A stretch of DNA of 64,000 nt, taken from the NCBI RefSeq assembly GCF_001887355.1, contig NZ_MPIN01000002.1, positions 1,030,510-1,094,509 on the forward strand, given 5' to 3'. Shown piece by piece: positions 44,036-55,122 of the stretch. A program made the position numbers and the translations under genes. This DNA comes from Cystobacter ferrugineus (GTDB lineage Bacteria > Myxococcota > Myxococcia > Myxococcales > Myxococcaceae). The notes below the pieces were generated by a model. That model had not been told where the DNA came from. It did not search any database and worked only from the letters and a program-made list of their open reading frames with translations. The stretch's first letter is position 1; each line of letters begins with the position of its first letter.

Positions 44036-44419
44036 ATGGCGCTTCAGCACGGACTCTTCACCCTGGCTCTCTCCGCACTCCTGTTCACCCCCGTGGCCGC
44101 CTCGGCCGCTGACAACACCCGGCACGCGGCGTCCCCCGTGGCCAGCAACTGGGCTCCCAGCCGGGATTCGCACCGGGCGCCGCCGCCCCCTCCTCCCTCG
44201 CGCAGCCGTGATGGCCGCTACGAACTGCAGACGGTGCGCACGGAGGTGCCGGGTCACTACGAGCGCGTCTGGGTCGAGGAGCAGTGCGTGAGGACCCGCC
44301 GCCACGTGCGTTCGTGCGAGCCGGCCCACTACGAGCGGCGTTGGGTGCCGGGTTACACCCAGACCTCGCAGCAGTGGGTCTGGGTCCCCCGGAGCCGGGG
44401 CCCCTACGGCCGCGGGTAG
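44036..44419 (+). CDS. Secreted basic protein with HYERxWV repeats
   Basis: 127 residues from the ATG at 44036, behind GGGAGGAC. Signal peptide MALQHGLFTLALSALLFTPVAASA. A Pro-rich linker (RAPPPPPPSRSR) leads to an aromatic, Arg-rich C-terminal part with two repeats: GHYERVWVEEQCVRT and AHYERRWVPGY, each flanked by a Cys, ending in QQWVWVPRSRG. The two cysteines are probably disulfide-bonded. The motif V.VPG.YE..WV resembles short periplasmic YXWxxxG/DUF-type proteins; no named family is certain. A strong terminator follows. Confidence 0.75.
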   Translation: MALQHGLFTLALSALLFTPVAASAADNTRHAASPVASNWAPSRDSHRAPPPPPPSRSRDGRYELQTVRTEVPGHYERVWVEEQCVRTRRHVRSCEPAHYERRWVPGYTQTSQQWVWVPRSRGPYGRG

Positions 44420-44446
44420 CCTCGCCGCATCGCCACGCTTCACCGG

Positions 44447-44482
44447 GAACGCCTCGGCCTTCGGGCCGGGGCGTTCGTGTTT
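44447..44482 (+). terminator. Strong intrinsic terminator with TTCG loop
   Basis: GAACGCCTCGGCC (44447-44459), loop TTCG, GGCCGGGGCGTTC (44464-44476): a 13-bp stem with one G-T pair, then GTGTTT. It isolates the GMC oxidoreductase gene from upstream transcription. Confidence 0.85.
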
Positions 44483-44554
44483 CCGGAGACTTCTTCGTCG
44501 CGAAGCGGCACGGTGCGGACCCGGTACTGGAGCTCGAATCAGAGGAGGAAAGTC

Positions 44555-46144
44555 ATGTCGGTCTCGCCCACGTCCGGGGGGGAGCCTCGCCGCGAGGCGG
44601 AGCACCGCGAGGTGCTCGCCAGGAGTTTCGACTATGTGATCGTCGGTGGGGGAACGGCGGGCTGCGTCCTCGCGCGCCGCCTGGTGGAGGGCACTGATGC
44701 GACCGTGCTCCTGCTCGAGGCGGGCGGGTCGGACGAAGGTGTCGCGAGCCTCTCGGATCCCCTGAGGTGGATCGAGAACATCGGCTCGCCCTACGCCCAG
44801 AACTACTTCTACGAGCCGAGCCCGCACGTCGCTCATCGCTCCATCCTCTTGTCGCGCGGCAGGGTGCTGGGCGGTTCGGGCAGCACCAACGCGTTGATCT
44901 GGGCCCGCGGCAACAGGGCCGACTACGACGGCTGGGCGGAGGCCGGGAACGCCGGCTGGGACTACGACTCCGTGCTGCCCCTGTTCAAGAAGTCGGAGGA
45001 CTGGGAGGACGGGGCCAGCGAGCTGCGCGGCGCGGGCGGTCCGATTCGGGTCGAGCGCGCCAGGAACCTCCACCCGGTGGCCGCCGCGCTCATCGACGCC
45101 GGTGGCTCCTACGGGATGCCGTACCTCGATGACGTGAACGTGCCCCACCCCGAGGGCGTGGGCCCCATCAACATGAACGTTCGCGCGGGAGCGCGCTGCG
45201 GCACGTCGCGCGCTTATCTGCGACCGGTGATGCACGACGAGAGGCTGACGGTGCTGACTGGCGCGCAGGTGCTTTCGTTGACCTTCTCCGGCACGCGCTG
45301 CACCGGGCTCGAGTTCCTGCGAGAGGGCGAGCGGCGGTCCGTCGGCGCCTCCCGGGAAGTGATTCTCTGCGCCGGAGCGATCGACACCCCACGTCTCCTC
45401 ATGCTGTCGGGGATTGGCCCCGCCGAGGAACTCGAGCGGCTCGGCATCCCAGTCGTGGCCGCGCTGCCGGGGGTGGGGCAGAACCTCCAGGAACACATCA
45501 TCGTGGCCGGGCTCTGCTTCGAGGCAAAGCAGTCGCTGATGCCGCTGAACAACAACCTCGTGGGCAGCACCTTTCATTGGAAGAGCCGCTCCGAGTTGCG
45601 CGTGCCGGACCTGATGTTCGTGTCCGTTCAAATCCCCTATGTCTCGGCCGAGCTCGGCGCCCGGTATCCGATTCCGGCGAACACCTTCTGCATCGCGCCG
45701 GGCCTGGTCCGGGTCCAGAGCCGGGGCTACGTGCGCATGAAGACCGCCCGGCATGATGGCCCGCTCGAGATCCAACCCAACCTCCTGTCGGAACAGGCCG
45801 ACGTCGATGCCCTGCTGATGGGACTCGAGCTCGGGCTCGACATCGCGTCACAGCCGGCGTTTCGTGAGTTGACCAGGAGCTGGGTCGCCCCGACGAAGCG
45901 GATGAGCCGGGAGGAGTCGGTGGCCTTCCTTCGCCAGGCGTGCTCGCCCTATTTCCATCCCGTGGGCACCTGCGCCATGGGCTCGGGCGAGGACGCCGTG
46001 GTGGATGCCCGGCTGCGCGTCCATGGCCTCGAGGGTCTGCGGATCTCCGACGCGTCGATCATGCCGACGATTCCCTCGGCGGGGACTCACGCGCCATCCG
46101 TGATGATCGGGGAGTTCGCGTCGCGACTGCTGGTGGGCGGCTGA
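44555..46144 (+). CDS. GMC family FAD-dependent oxidoreductase
   Basis: 529 residues from the ATG at 44555, preceded by AGAGGAGGAA. The ADP-binding fingerprint VIVGGGTAGCVLARRL is near residue 30, the GMC signature 1 region is SRGRVLGGSGSTNALIW, and signature 2 is AGAIDTPRLLMLSGIG. The catalytic His is in YFHPVGTCAMG (His468), and the second His of the pair in SAGTHAPSVMIGE. Members oxidise alcohols such as choline or aryl alcohols; the choline dehydrogenase BetA group is closest in length. No betaine or choline gene adjoins, so the substrate is unknown. No signal peptide. Confidence 0.9.
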   Translation: MSVSPTSGGEPRREAEHREVLARSFDYVIVGGGTAGCVLARRLVEGTDATVLLLEAGGSDEGVASLSDPLRWIENIGSPYAQNYFYEPSPHVAHRSILLSRGRVLGGSGSTNALIWARGNRADYDGWAEAGNAGWDYDSVLPLFKKSEDWEDGASELRGAGGPIRVERARNLHPVAAALIDAGGSYGMPYLDDVNVPHPEGVGPINMNVRAGARCGTSRAYLRPVMHDERLTVLTGAQVLSLTFSGTRCTGLEFLREGERRSVGASREVILCAGAIDTPRLLMLSGIGPAEELERLGIPVVAALPGVGQNLQEHIIVAGLCFEAKQSLMPLNNNLVGSTFHWKSRSELRVPDLMFVSVQIPYVSAELGARYPIPANTFCIAPGLVRVQSRGYVRMKTARHDGPLEIQPNLLSEQADVDALLMGLELGLDIASQPAFRELTRSWVAPTKRMSREESVAFLRQACSPYFHPVGTCAMGSGEDAVVDARLRVHGLEGLRISDASIMPTIPSAGTHAPSVMIGEFASRLLVGG

Positions 46145-46416
46145 ACCCTCGCTGCCCCCCACATCGGAGCGTTCCACCGGGAGTGGGGGCTCGTCCCCTG
46201 CTCGTGTGAGCCAGCCTGCGACCTGGAGACCTGGGGTAGGGAGAGCGCGCCTTTCCTGGCAGGTCATCAACCCCTTGAAATCACTTTTCTTGCCTCGTTG
46301 CTTCGCGAACGGACGAGCAGCGCGAGGAGCGGTGAGGGAATGCCGGGAAGGGGGGACCTGTCCGGCGCGGGTCTTCCGGGTCCCCGTTGGGACCGCGGCT
46401 CACACAAGGAGTGTGG

Positions 46417-48048
46417 ATGCGCATCCGCTGGCTGCTGTCCGTCGTCTCTTCCGTGGTGCTGGTGGGGTTTGTCGCTTGTGGCTCACGAGAACCCGCTCAG
46501 GTCACGGAACCTTCCGCTCCGGAGCTGTCCTCCTCGACGACGACCCCTCCAGCGCCCTCCGTGGACGTCTCCGCGCCATCCCCCACCGCTCCGGCAACGC
46601 CTGACGTGCCGGCATCTCCCTCCGCACCCGCTCCGGCGCCAGCCCCTGCTCCTGCGCCGCCTCCTCCCCCTGAGTTCTCCCGCATCCTGTGGGTGTCCCC
46701 CAGTGGCAAGGATTCCGCCGCGGGCACGGAGTCGGCGCCCTTGCGTACGGTGGAGAAGGCTCAGTCACTGCTCCAGCCGGGCGAGGCCATCTTCCTCAAA
46801 TCCGGCACGTACACGGAGCGGCTGCGGCTCGATGCCCGGGATGGTTCCTCCGGGCGCTATCTCACGCTCATGGCCGCGCCCGGCGCGAAGCCCGTCTTCA
46901 AGGGGGGCTCGGGGAACCGGGCGCCGATGTTGGAGGTGCGCCGGGCCTACTGGCGTGTCGAGGGCATCACCTTCGACGCGGCGGGGGACAAGGCCTTCGC
47001 GGCGTACTGGCACGGCGAGGGCGCGCACCACGGCATTCTTCGTGGCTGCACGCTCAAGAATGGCACCGATGGGGCGGGCGTCTTCGTCGCCGACAAGGCC
47101 CGGGACGTGCTCATCGAGGGCAACGCCATCTCGAACTTCCAGCGCTCGGGAGCGGACAGCCACGGCGTGTGTGTGCAGACCAACTCCAAGAACGTGACCA
47201 TCCGCGCCAACGACATCCATCACAACTCCGGCGACGGTGTGCAGTGCCTGAGCTCCGAGGGCGGCTCCACCGAGGAGGGCACCCCGTTCGACAACCTGCT
47301 CGTCGAGGACAATGACTTGCACGAGAACCGGGAGAATGGCGCGGACATCAAGACGTGCACCCGCGTGACGCTCCGGGGCAACCGCATCTGGGGCCATCGC
47401 CGCTCCTCCACCTCGGGCGGGGAGGGCGTGGTGGTGCACATGTCCGCGCGCGACGTCACGCTCGAGGGCAATGAGGTGCGCGACAACGGCCGGGGCATCC
47501 AGATTGGCGGAGTCCGGCAGGGCGAGCCCCCCACCCACATCGTCCTGCGGCGCAACCGCGTGTTCGACGGGTACGACTCGGATGGCAGCGAGGGCTCGGG
47601 CATCCGCATCGACACCGCCATCGACGTGAAGGTCCTGCACAACACCGTGTGGAACATGCCCACCTATGGACTGGTCGTGGGCAAGGGCGAGTCGGGCGCG
47701 AGCGAGGACGTGGAGGTGCGCAACAACATCCTCGGGGCCTGCGCGGCCCTGGCGGTGCGGGTCGGCACGGACTGGGAGGGGTTGTCCTTCGATGGCAACC
47801 TCTATTCTCCGCTCGGGGATGCGCCCACCTTCCGCAAGGACTCCCGCGACCAGGATCTCTCCGCCTGGCAGGAGAGCACGGGCTGGGATGCACATTCGGT
47901 GGAGAAGGCCCCGGGATTCGTGGACGCCGAGGATGGGGACTTCTGGTTGGCTTCCTCCTCGTCCGCCCGTGACGCGGGCCTGTCGGTGGGCGAGGACTGG
48001 TGTGGCCGGGCTCCGGACATGGGCGCGAGGGAGTCTGACTGCCCCTGA
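46417..48048 (+). CDS. Lipoprotein with right-handed parallel beta-helix
   Basis: 543 residues from the ATG at 46417 (AAGGAG upstream). Lipobox VLVGFVAC. Residues 30-90 are a Pro/Ala/Ser-rich flexible stalk (PSAPAPAPAPAPAPPPPPE). From about 95 onward there is a DUF1565-like entry (WVSPSGKDSAAGTESAPLRTVEKA) and a long series of beta-helix rungs with the pattern LRGNRIWGH / LEGNEVRDN / LRRNRVFDG, i.e. N-x-h repeats typical of pectate-lyase-like folds. It probably binds or cuts a polysaccharide at the cell surface; no catalytic residues can be assigned by eye. Confidence 0.85.
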   Translation: MRIRWLLSVVSSVVLVGFVACGSREPAQVTEPSAPELSSSTTTPPAPSVDVSAPSPTAPATPDVPASPSAPAPAPAPAPAPPPPPEFSRILWVSPSGKDSAAGTESAPLRTVEKAQSLLQPGEAIFLKSGTYTERLRLDARDGSSGRYLTLMAAPGAKPVFKGGSGNRAPMLEVRRAYWRVEGITFDAAGDKAFAAYWHGEGAHHGILRGCTLKNGTDGAGVFVADKARDVLIEGNAISNFQRSGADSHGVCVQTNSKNVTIRANDIHHNSGDGVQCLSSEGGSTEEGTPFDNLLVEDNDLHENRENGADIKTCTRVTLRGNRIWGHRRSSTSGGEGVVVHMSARDVTLEGNEVRDNGRGIQIGGVRQGEPPTHIVLRRNRVFDGYDSDGSEGSGIRIDTAIDVKVLHNTVWNMPTYGLVVGKGESGASEDVEVRNNILGACAALAVRVGTDWEGLSFDGNLYSPLGDAPTFRKDSRDQDLSAWQESTGWDAHSVEKAPGFVDAEDGDFWLASSSSARDAGLSVGEDWCGRAPDMGARESDCP

Positions 48049-48075
48049 GCCGGGAGCCGGGGTAGAGTCCGGGGC

Positions 48076-50041
48076 GTGTCCGTCTCCGAGTCCTCTCCTG
48101 GCGTCATCCTGGTGCCCGCGACCCTGGCCACGCGCGAGCCGCTGAGGCATGCGGTGGCCCGGGCGGGCTTCCAGTGCGTGGAGGCACCCGAGCAGGCCTC
48201 GCTCGTCCTGGCGGATCTCACCCTGCCCGGGGCGCACGCCGCCCTCACCGCGCTGATGGCCACGCCCGCGGGGGCCTCGCTCTCCGTCGTGGTGTGGGTG
48301 GCGCCGGGCGAGGAGGCCTTCTCCACCGTGGATTCGTTCCACCCCGAGGAGGTGATGACCTCCGGGGCGGATTGTCATGAGGTCGCCTGGCGGCTGCGGC
48401 GCGCGATGAAGCACCAGTACAAGCGCGAGGAGGTGCGGCGAAGGCAGCAGGACCTGGCGCTCCTGGTGGAGCTCACCGCGGACTACGCCGAGAGCCTCGA
48501 TGTGGAGGCCCTGCTGCACGACGTCACCCGCCGGATCGCGGAGCGGCTCGGCGTGGGGCGGGCCACGCTGGTGATGTTGGACCGGGAGGGCGAGGGCGCG
48601 CGCGTGGTGGCCGCCAGCGACGCCTCGGGCCCGCAGGACGTTCCCATCGATCTGGAGCGCTACCCCGAGGTGCGCGAGGCGGCGCGCACGGGCAAGCCCG
48701 TCGTCGTGGAGGACGCACCGCACCACCCGTTGTTCGAGGGCGTGCAGGAGGAACTGGCCACGCGGCACATCCACACGCTGGTGGCGCTGCCGCTGATCAT
48801 CACGGGCGTGGTGCGCGGGGTGTTGCTCCTGCGTGCCAGGGGGAGCGACCGGCGCACCTTCGCTCCCCACGACATGGACTTCCTCAACACGGTGGCCCAC
48901 TCCACGGCGGTTGCCCTGCGCAACGCCTCGCTGCTCCTGTCGGTGCGCGGGAAGACCGAGCGCGAGATGTCCGCGCGCATCGCCGCCGAGGCCAAGGCCG
49001 CCTCGCTGGAGACCTATCACCTCTTCTTCGCCAACGTGCGCGAGGGCGTGGCCATCCTCGACGACCGGGCGTGCGTGCTCAGCCTCAACCCCGCGGGCGA
49101 GGCCATCCTGGAGACGTCCTCGGAGGCCGCCATGGGCCGTCACCTGGTGGACATCACCCAGCCGCTGGACGAGACGGTGCTGATGGAACTGGTGACGGCG
49201 GCCCGGCGCGGCGAGTCGCGCTCGGACGTGGACATGATGGTGCGCCTGCCTGGAGGAAGGCGCCTCACCCTGTGCTTCTCCGCGGGTCCGCTGGAGGATG
49301 GGCGCCGGGCCATCATCCTCTCCTTCCGGGATGTCACCCAGGCGCGCCTGCTGGCCGACGAGCTGCACCACACCAAGGACTTCCTGGAGCGGCTCATCGA
49401 CTCCTCGGTGGACGCCATCGTCGCCGCGGACATGCAGGGCCGCATCATCCTCTTCAACAAGGGCGCCGAGGCCATCTTCGGCTACACCGCCGCGCAGGCG
49501 CTGGGAGGATTGCACGTGGACCAGCTCTACCCGCAGGGGGTGTCGCGGCGCATCATGCGGCAGTTGCGCAGCCCGGACTTCGGTGGACGGGGCCGGCTGG
49601 AGGTGTGCCGCCAGGAGGTCGTCAGCCGCACCGGGCAGTTCGTGCCGGTGAACATGACGGCCTCCATCGTCCACGAGGGCGGCCGCGAGGTGGCCAGCGT
49701 CGGCATCTTCACGGACCTGCGCGACCGCATGGCGCTCGAGCGCAAGCTGTCGGACGTGGAGACGCGCCTGGAGGAGAGCGAGAAGAACGCCGTCATCGTC
49801 GCGCTGGCGGGCACCACGGCGCACGAGCTCAACCAACCCCTCACCTCGGTGATGGGCTACGCGGAACTGCTCAAGCGCAAACTCAAGGAGGAGGACGCCG
49901 CGTACAAGCCGGTGGACATCATCTATCGCGAGGCGGAACGCATGGCGGAGATCGTCCGCAAGATAGGCCGCATCACCCGCTTCGAGACGAAAGCCTACAT
50001 GGGTTCGCAGCAGATCCTGGACCTCGACAAGGCCAGCTCCA

Positions 50042-50052
<11 letters not shown>
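48076..50052 (+). CDS. GAF/PAS sensor protein with HisKA but no ATPase domain
   Basis: 658 residues from a GTG. Residues 1-110 form a receiver-like fold without clear phospho-Asp motif, then a GAF domain (LLHDVTRRIAERLGVGRATLV, LVALPLIITGVVRGVLLLRA), two PAS domains (LFFANVREGVAILDD; RLIDSSVDAIVAADMQGRIILFNKGAEAIFGY) and a HisKA dimerisation helix with the phosphoryl-acceptor His583 in TTAHELNQPLTSVMGYAEL. It stops about 75 residues later (LDLDKASSNDD) with no HATPase_c domain, so it cannot phosphorylate itself. It overlaps the following full histidine kinase gene by 11 bp, which could supply the kinase. Confidence 0.85.
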
Positions 50053-51955
<1,903 letters not shown>

Positions 51956-51965
51956 ACGCCCGTGC

Positions 51966-52808
51966 TCAGCCCTCGGGCTCGTCGTCCAGCTCGCGGGTGA
52001 ACTCCTCTTTGGTGAGCAGCCCCTTGCGCGCCATGATGCGCATGAGGGCCCAGAACTTGCGTTCCAGCTCCTCCACCGGGTCCACCGCCGGGCCCGGGGA
52101 CTGCGGCTCACCGAAGAGCGAGTCCAGCGCGGCGCTGACGTCCCCGGAAGGCGCTCGCCGGGCCGCGCCGCGCCGGGTGCCGCGCCGCTTCTGCTCGCGC
52201 TCCTGGATGAGCCGCTCGAGCGAGACGCGACGTGTCATCTCCTCGGAGGGCAGCTCCTCGCCGAGGATGACCTCCTCGCCCTCCTCCGCCTCGCCGATGA
52301 CGATCTCCTCCACGTCGTCCTCGTCCACCATGGGCAGGCCGGTGGAGGACGTGGTGCGAGCGGGGGCGTCCGGGTGGTAGTAGCGCTGGATGGAGGCGCG
52401 CACGGCCGACAGCGGCGCCACGCGCGGGCTCACCTTCATCCCCGTGGTGAACTCCATTTCTTGCAGGGCCGCGGAGTCGAGCGGATCCGCCATGGCCACC
52501 ACCAGCACGCGCCGCCCGCCCACGTTTTCCAGGGAGATGGGAAACAGGTCGTGCTGCTCGCAGAAGCGCGCCCGCAGCAGGTGGAGGGCGCTCCAGTCCG
52601 GGGCGCGGCCCGTCAGATCCATCACCGGCACGCCCAGGGCCTCGCTCAGCGCATGCGCCAGGGTCTTCTCGGTGATCGCGCCCTGGGCCACCAACGTGGC
52701 GCCCAGCCGCTGCCGGGTGCGCTGTTGGGCCAGGAGCGCCGCGTCCAGTTGGGCCGTGCTGATCGCCCCCCTCTCCAGGAGCAACTCACCGATCCGCTTT
52801 CGGGCCAT
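51966..52808 (-). CDS. Stand-alone MshEN (GspE N-terminal) domain protein
   Basis: 280 residues, ending 11 bp from the convergent kinase gene. Residues 1-150 are an MshEN/T2SSE_N domain: RIGELLLERGAISTAQLDAALLAQQ and RLGATLVAQGAITEKTLAHALSE, two tandem repeats of the L-x-x-x-G-x-I-T kind. In pilus and secretion ATPases this domain binds c-di-GMP or docks to partners. The ATPase domain that normally follows is absent; instead there is an acidic linker (DEDDVEEIVIGEAEEGEEVILGEEL) and a C-terminal helix (ELERKFWALMRIMARKGLLTKEEF). Candidate c-di-GMP-responsive adaptor; inference. Confidence 0.8.
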   Translation of the reverse strand: MARKRIGELLLERGAISTAQLDAALLAQQRTRQRLGATLVAQGAITEKTLAHALSEALGVPVMDLTGRAPDWSALHLLRARFCEQHDLFPISLENVGGRRVLVVAMADPLDSAALQEMEFTTGMKVSPRVAPLSAVRASIQRYYHPDAPARTTSSTGLPMVDEDDVEEIVIGEAEEGEEVILGEELPSEEMTRRVSLERLIQEREQKRRGTRRGAARRAPSGDVSAALDSLFGEPQSPGPAVDPVEELERKFWALMRIMARKGLLTKEEFTRELDDEPEG

Positions 52809-53113
52809 GCGCGGCGCCTTAGTCGCACCCCACCTGCTCCGTCAAGGGGTCAACGCGGTGCGTCAATGCGTGTCCGTCCGCCATGTGACCGGGCGTCCGG
52901 GCGAAGATCCCTCCCAAAATTCCCGTGAGATTTCAGCAACTAAGGGAGCAGGCCGTGTCTTGACACACCTGAAGAGGCGTTCTTAAAGTCGGCCCCCAAT
53001 TGATGCCAATGGCGGGCCAATGATCCTCGCGGAAGTGAGGTGGGGATCAAGGGCTCGGGATGGCAAGGCCCGTCACGCCGGGTCCGCATGTTTTTTGGAG
53101 GCAACAAGCAACT
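52809..53113. other. 305-bp regulatory spacer upstream of aglR
   Basis: No gene is seen between the divergent MshEN gene and aglR. It carries the sigma-70-like promoter at 52960-52988 and a 125-bp leader, with GGAGG at 53096-53100, 13 bp before the aglR start. The stretch 52905-53000 is less GC-rich than its surroundings. Confidence 0.6.
52960..52988 (+). promoter_or_regulatory. Sigma-70-type promoter of aglRQS
   Basis: Consensus -35 TTGACA (52960-52965), a 17-bp spacer and TTAAAG (52983-52988) as a weak -10. This is the only full TTGACA noted upstream of a gene here and lies 125 bp before aglR. Confidence 0.5.
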
Positions 53114-53860
53114 ATGAACCTGGGCTTTGTGACGAATCTGACCATTCTTGCCAACGCCGGCGGCCATGGCGCTGAGCGCTCCTTCTTCGAGGAGGTCGCC
53201 AAGCGCTGGGAGGCCGGTCAGTGGGGTATGTACCCCATCGCCGTCTGCCTGGTGTTCGCCCTGGCCATCATGGTCGAGCGCAGCATTGTGCTGTTCGGCA
53301 AGGCGTCCATCAACAAGGAGGCCTTCCTGCGCGGCCTCAAGAAGCACATCTACGCGGGTGACCTGGACAAGGCCATCAACTACGTGTCCGGCCAGAAGCA
53401 GACGCCGCTCACGCAGGTCATCAAGGCCGGCCTGATGAACGTGCCCAAGGGCGAGGAGGAGGTCCAGGCGGCGCTCGACGAGGCCAGCCTGCGCGAGACG
53501 CCCCGCATCGAGGCGCGCACCGGCTACCTGGCCATGCTCGGCAACGCGGCGATGCTCGCCGGTCTGCTCGGAACGGTGTCCGGTCTGATCGCCTGCTTCG
53601 AGGCGGTGGCCAACGTGAACCCGGCCGACAAGGCGACCATTCTCGCCAACGGCATCTCGGAAGCCATGAACTGCACGGGCTTCGGGCTGCTCACGGCCAT
53701 CCCCGCCGTCGTCGCCTTCTCCATCCTCTCGGGCCGCGCCACGTCGATCGTCAACGACATCAACGAGACGAGCGTCGCGGTGCTCAACCTGATCGTCAAC
53801 AACCGCGACAAGTTCAAGAACGCCACCGTCTCGGCGTCCGCGGGCCACGACGAGGAGTAG
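53114..53860 (+). CDS. aglR: Gliding motor TolQ/ExbB/MotA-type protein AglR
   Basis: 248 residues from the ATG at 53114; an in-frame upstream start at 53060 lacks a ribosome site. Three membrane helices: MYPIAVCLVFALAIMVERSIVLF, then AGLLGTVSGLIACFEAVANVN and GFGLLTAIPAVVAFSILSG, with the family-signature GTVxGLIxxF and the Ala/Thr-rich pore. TolQ-family proteins form a proton channel with TolR-type partners. With two ExbD/TolR genes downstream the set matches Myxococcus AglR-AglQ-AglS, the proton-driven stator of focal-adhesion gliding. Generic Tol/Exb function cannot be fully excluded. Confidence 0.82.
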   Translation: MNLGFVTNLTILANAGGHGAERSFFEEVAKRWEAGQWGMYPIAVCLVFALAIMVERSIVLFGKASINKEAFLRGLKKHIYAGDLDKAINYVSGQKQTPLTQVIKAGLMNVPKGEEEVQAALDEASLRETPRIEARTGYLAMLGNAAMLAGLLGTVSGLIACFEAVANVNPADKATILANGISEAMNCTGFGLLTAIPAVVAFSILSGRATSIVNDINETSVAVLNLIVNNRDKFKNATVSASAGHDEE

Positions 53861-53943
53861 TTCCTCGTCTTCTGACGAAACCTGAACCCTGGGCGCGTTG
53901 TCGGTAGGCTCGAGACGCGCTCCGGAAAGGAAAGGAGAGCCCC

Positions 53944-54429
53944 ATGGCCGGCGGAATGGACCTGGGGGGAGGCAAAGGCAAGAAGTCGCTCGACGTTGCC
54001 ATCAACCTCACCCCCTTTATCGATCTGATGGCGGTGACCATCAGCTTCCTCATCATGACGGCGGTCTGGACGCAGATCGGCCGTCTCCAGGTGGCGCAGG
54101 CCGGAGGCCCCTCCACCGATGAGGAACAGAAACAAGAAGAGCAGACCAAGACGGTCCAGCTCACGCTGTTCGTCACGCCCACCGAGCTGAAGCTGGTGGC
54201 GGACCAGAGTGAGTTCCCGTCCATCGAGGCCAAGCGCGGGGCCAACGGCAAGTTGGACCTGGCGCCGCTGCTCGCGCGCTTCAAGGAACTCAAGTCGCAG
54301 TTCCCCGACCAGTCCTCCATCACGCTGCAGACCGAGGACAAGGTCCACTACGAAGATCTGGTGCGCATCATCGACCAGTGCATCGGCGCCGGCCTGCCCC
54401 AGGTCTCGGTGTCCGCCATCATGGGTTAG
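53944..54429 (+). CDS. aglQ: Gliding motor ExbD/TolR-type protein AglQ
   Basis: 161 residues; ribosome site AAAGGAGAG. A Gly-rich N-terminus (MAGGMDLGGGKGKKSLDVA) leads to one membrane helix with the proton-carrying Asp27 in INLTPFIDLMAVTISFLIMTAVW, then a periplasmic TolR-like domain (LVRIIDQCIGAGLPQVSVSAI). The essential Asp near residue 28 corresponds to that reported for M. xanthus AglQ. It is 83 bp after aglR and 15 bp before aglS. Confidence 0.82.
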   Translation: MAGGMDLGGGKGKKSLDVAINLTPFIDLMAVTISFLIMTAVWTQIGRLQVAQAGGPSTDEEQKQEEQTKTVQLTLFVTPTELKLVADQSEFPSIEAKRGANGKLDLAPLLARFKELKSQFPDQSSITLQTEDKVHYEDLVRIIDQCIGAGLPQVSVSAIMG

Positions 54430-54444
54430 GAAGGCATCCACACC

Positions 54445-55029
54445 ATGCCCATCAAGGCTCCCGGTAAGCGCTACTGCAAACGGCTGCAACACTCCAAGGT
54501 GTTCGGCCACGGCACACACGGCCACAAGAGTGGCAACGCGGACGTGCTCATCACGCCCCTGGTCGACATGTTCGTCATCATCGTGCTCTTCCTCATCGCC
54601 AACTTCTCGGCGACGGGCGAGGTGCTGATGATGACCAAGGACATCCAGTTGCCCGAGGCGGTCAACGTCAAGGAAGTGGAGATGAACCCGGTGGTGATGG
54701 TGTCCGGGGAAGAGGTCTCCATCTCCGGCAACGTCGTCGGCCGCGTTCAGGACCTGGTCAAGGAGGAGTACCTCAACATTCCCGCCCTGGAGGAGAAGCT
54801 GCGGGACATGAAGAAGCAGTTCGAGGATCTCCACGCCATGGCCGAGGGCAACACCAACGCCTTCAAGGGTGACGTGAACATCCAGGCCCACAAGGAAGTG
54901 GAGTTCGCCATCATCAAGCGGGTGATGTTCAGCTGCGCCAGCGCGGGCTACAACAACATCAACTTCGCCACCCTCCAGAAGGGCGAGGCGGGCGCCCCCG
55001 GCGAGAGCACCGCCGCCGCCACGCCGTAG
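54445..55029 (+). CDS. aglS: Gliding motor ExbD/TolR-type protein AglS
   Basis: 194 residues. A longer basic cytosolic N-terminus (GKRYCKRLQHSKVFGHGTHGH) precedes the membrane helix VLITPLVDMFVIIVLFLIANF with Asp41 as proton carrier. The periplasmic part (AVNVKEVEMNPVVMVSGEEVSI, ALEEKLRDMKKQFEDLHAMAEG) includes a helical insertion absent from AglQ and ends in an Ala/Gly-rich tail. The two TolR-type subunits probably pair asymmetrically with AglR. Confidence 0.8.
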   Translation: MPIKAPGKRYCKRLQHSKVFGHGTHGHKSGNADVLITPLVDMFVIIVLFLIANFSATGEVLMMTKDIQLPEAVNVKEVEMNPVVMVSGEEVSISGNVVGRVQDLVKEEYLNIPALEEKLRDMKKQFEDLHAMAEGNTNAFKGDVNIQAHKEVEFAIIKRVMFSCASAGYNNINFATLQKGEAGAPGESTAAATP

Positions 55030-55069
55030 TCGCCGTCACCTCCGGGCTCCCCTGCCTGGAAACCATCCG

Positions 55070-55112
55070 CGCCCCGCGTCTCGGACTTGTCCGGACCGGG
55101 GCGTTGGTGTTT
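55070..55112 (+). terminator. Intrinsic terminator after aglS
   Basis: CGCCCCG (55070-55076) and CGGGGCG (55097-55103) with a loop of about 20 nt containing a smaller hairpin (GTCTCGGAC/GTCCGGAC-like), followed by TTGGTGTTT. Confidence 0.5.
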
Positions 55113-55122
55113 GCGGGGTGTC

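Noticed and set aside
53114-55029. Assignment of the ExbB/ExbD-type operon as an energy source for the TonB-dependent receptor
   Set aside because: No TonB gene is adjacent, two TolR-type subunits follow a single TolQ-type one, and this matches the gliding motor set; the receptor is 28 kb away.
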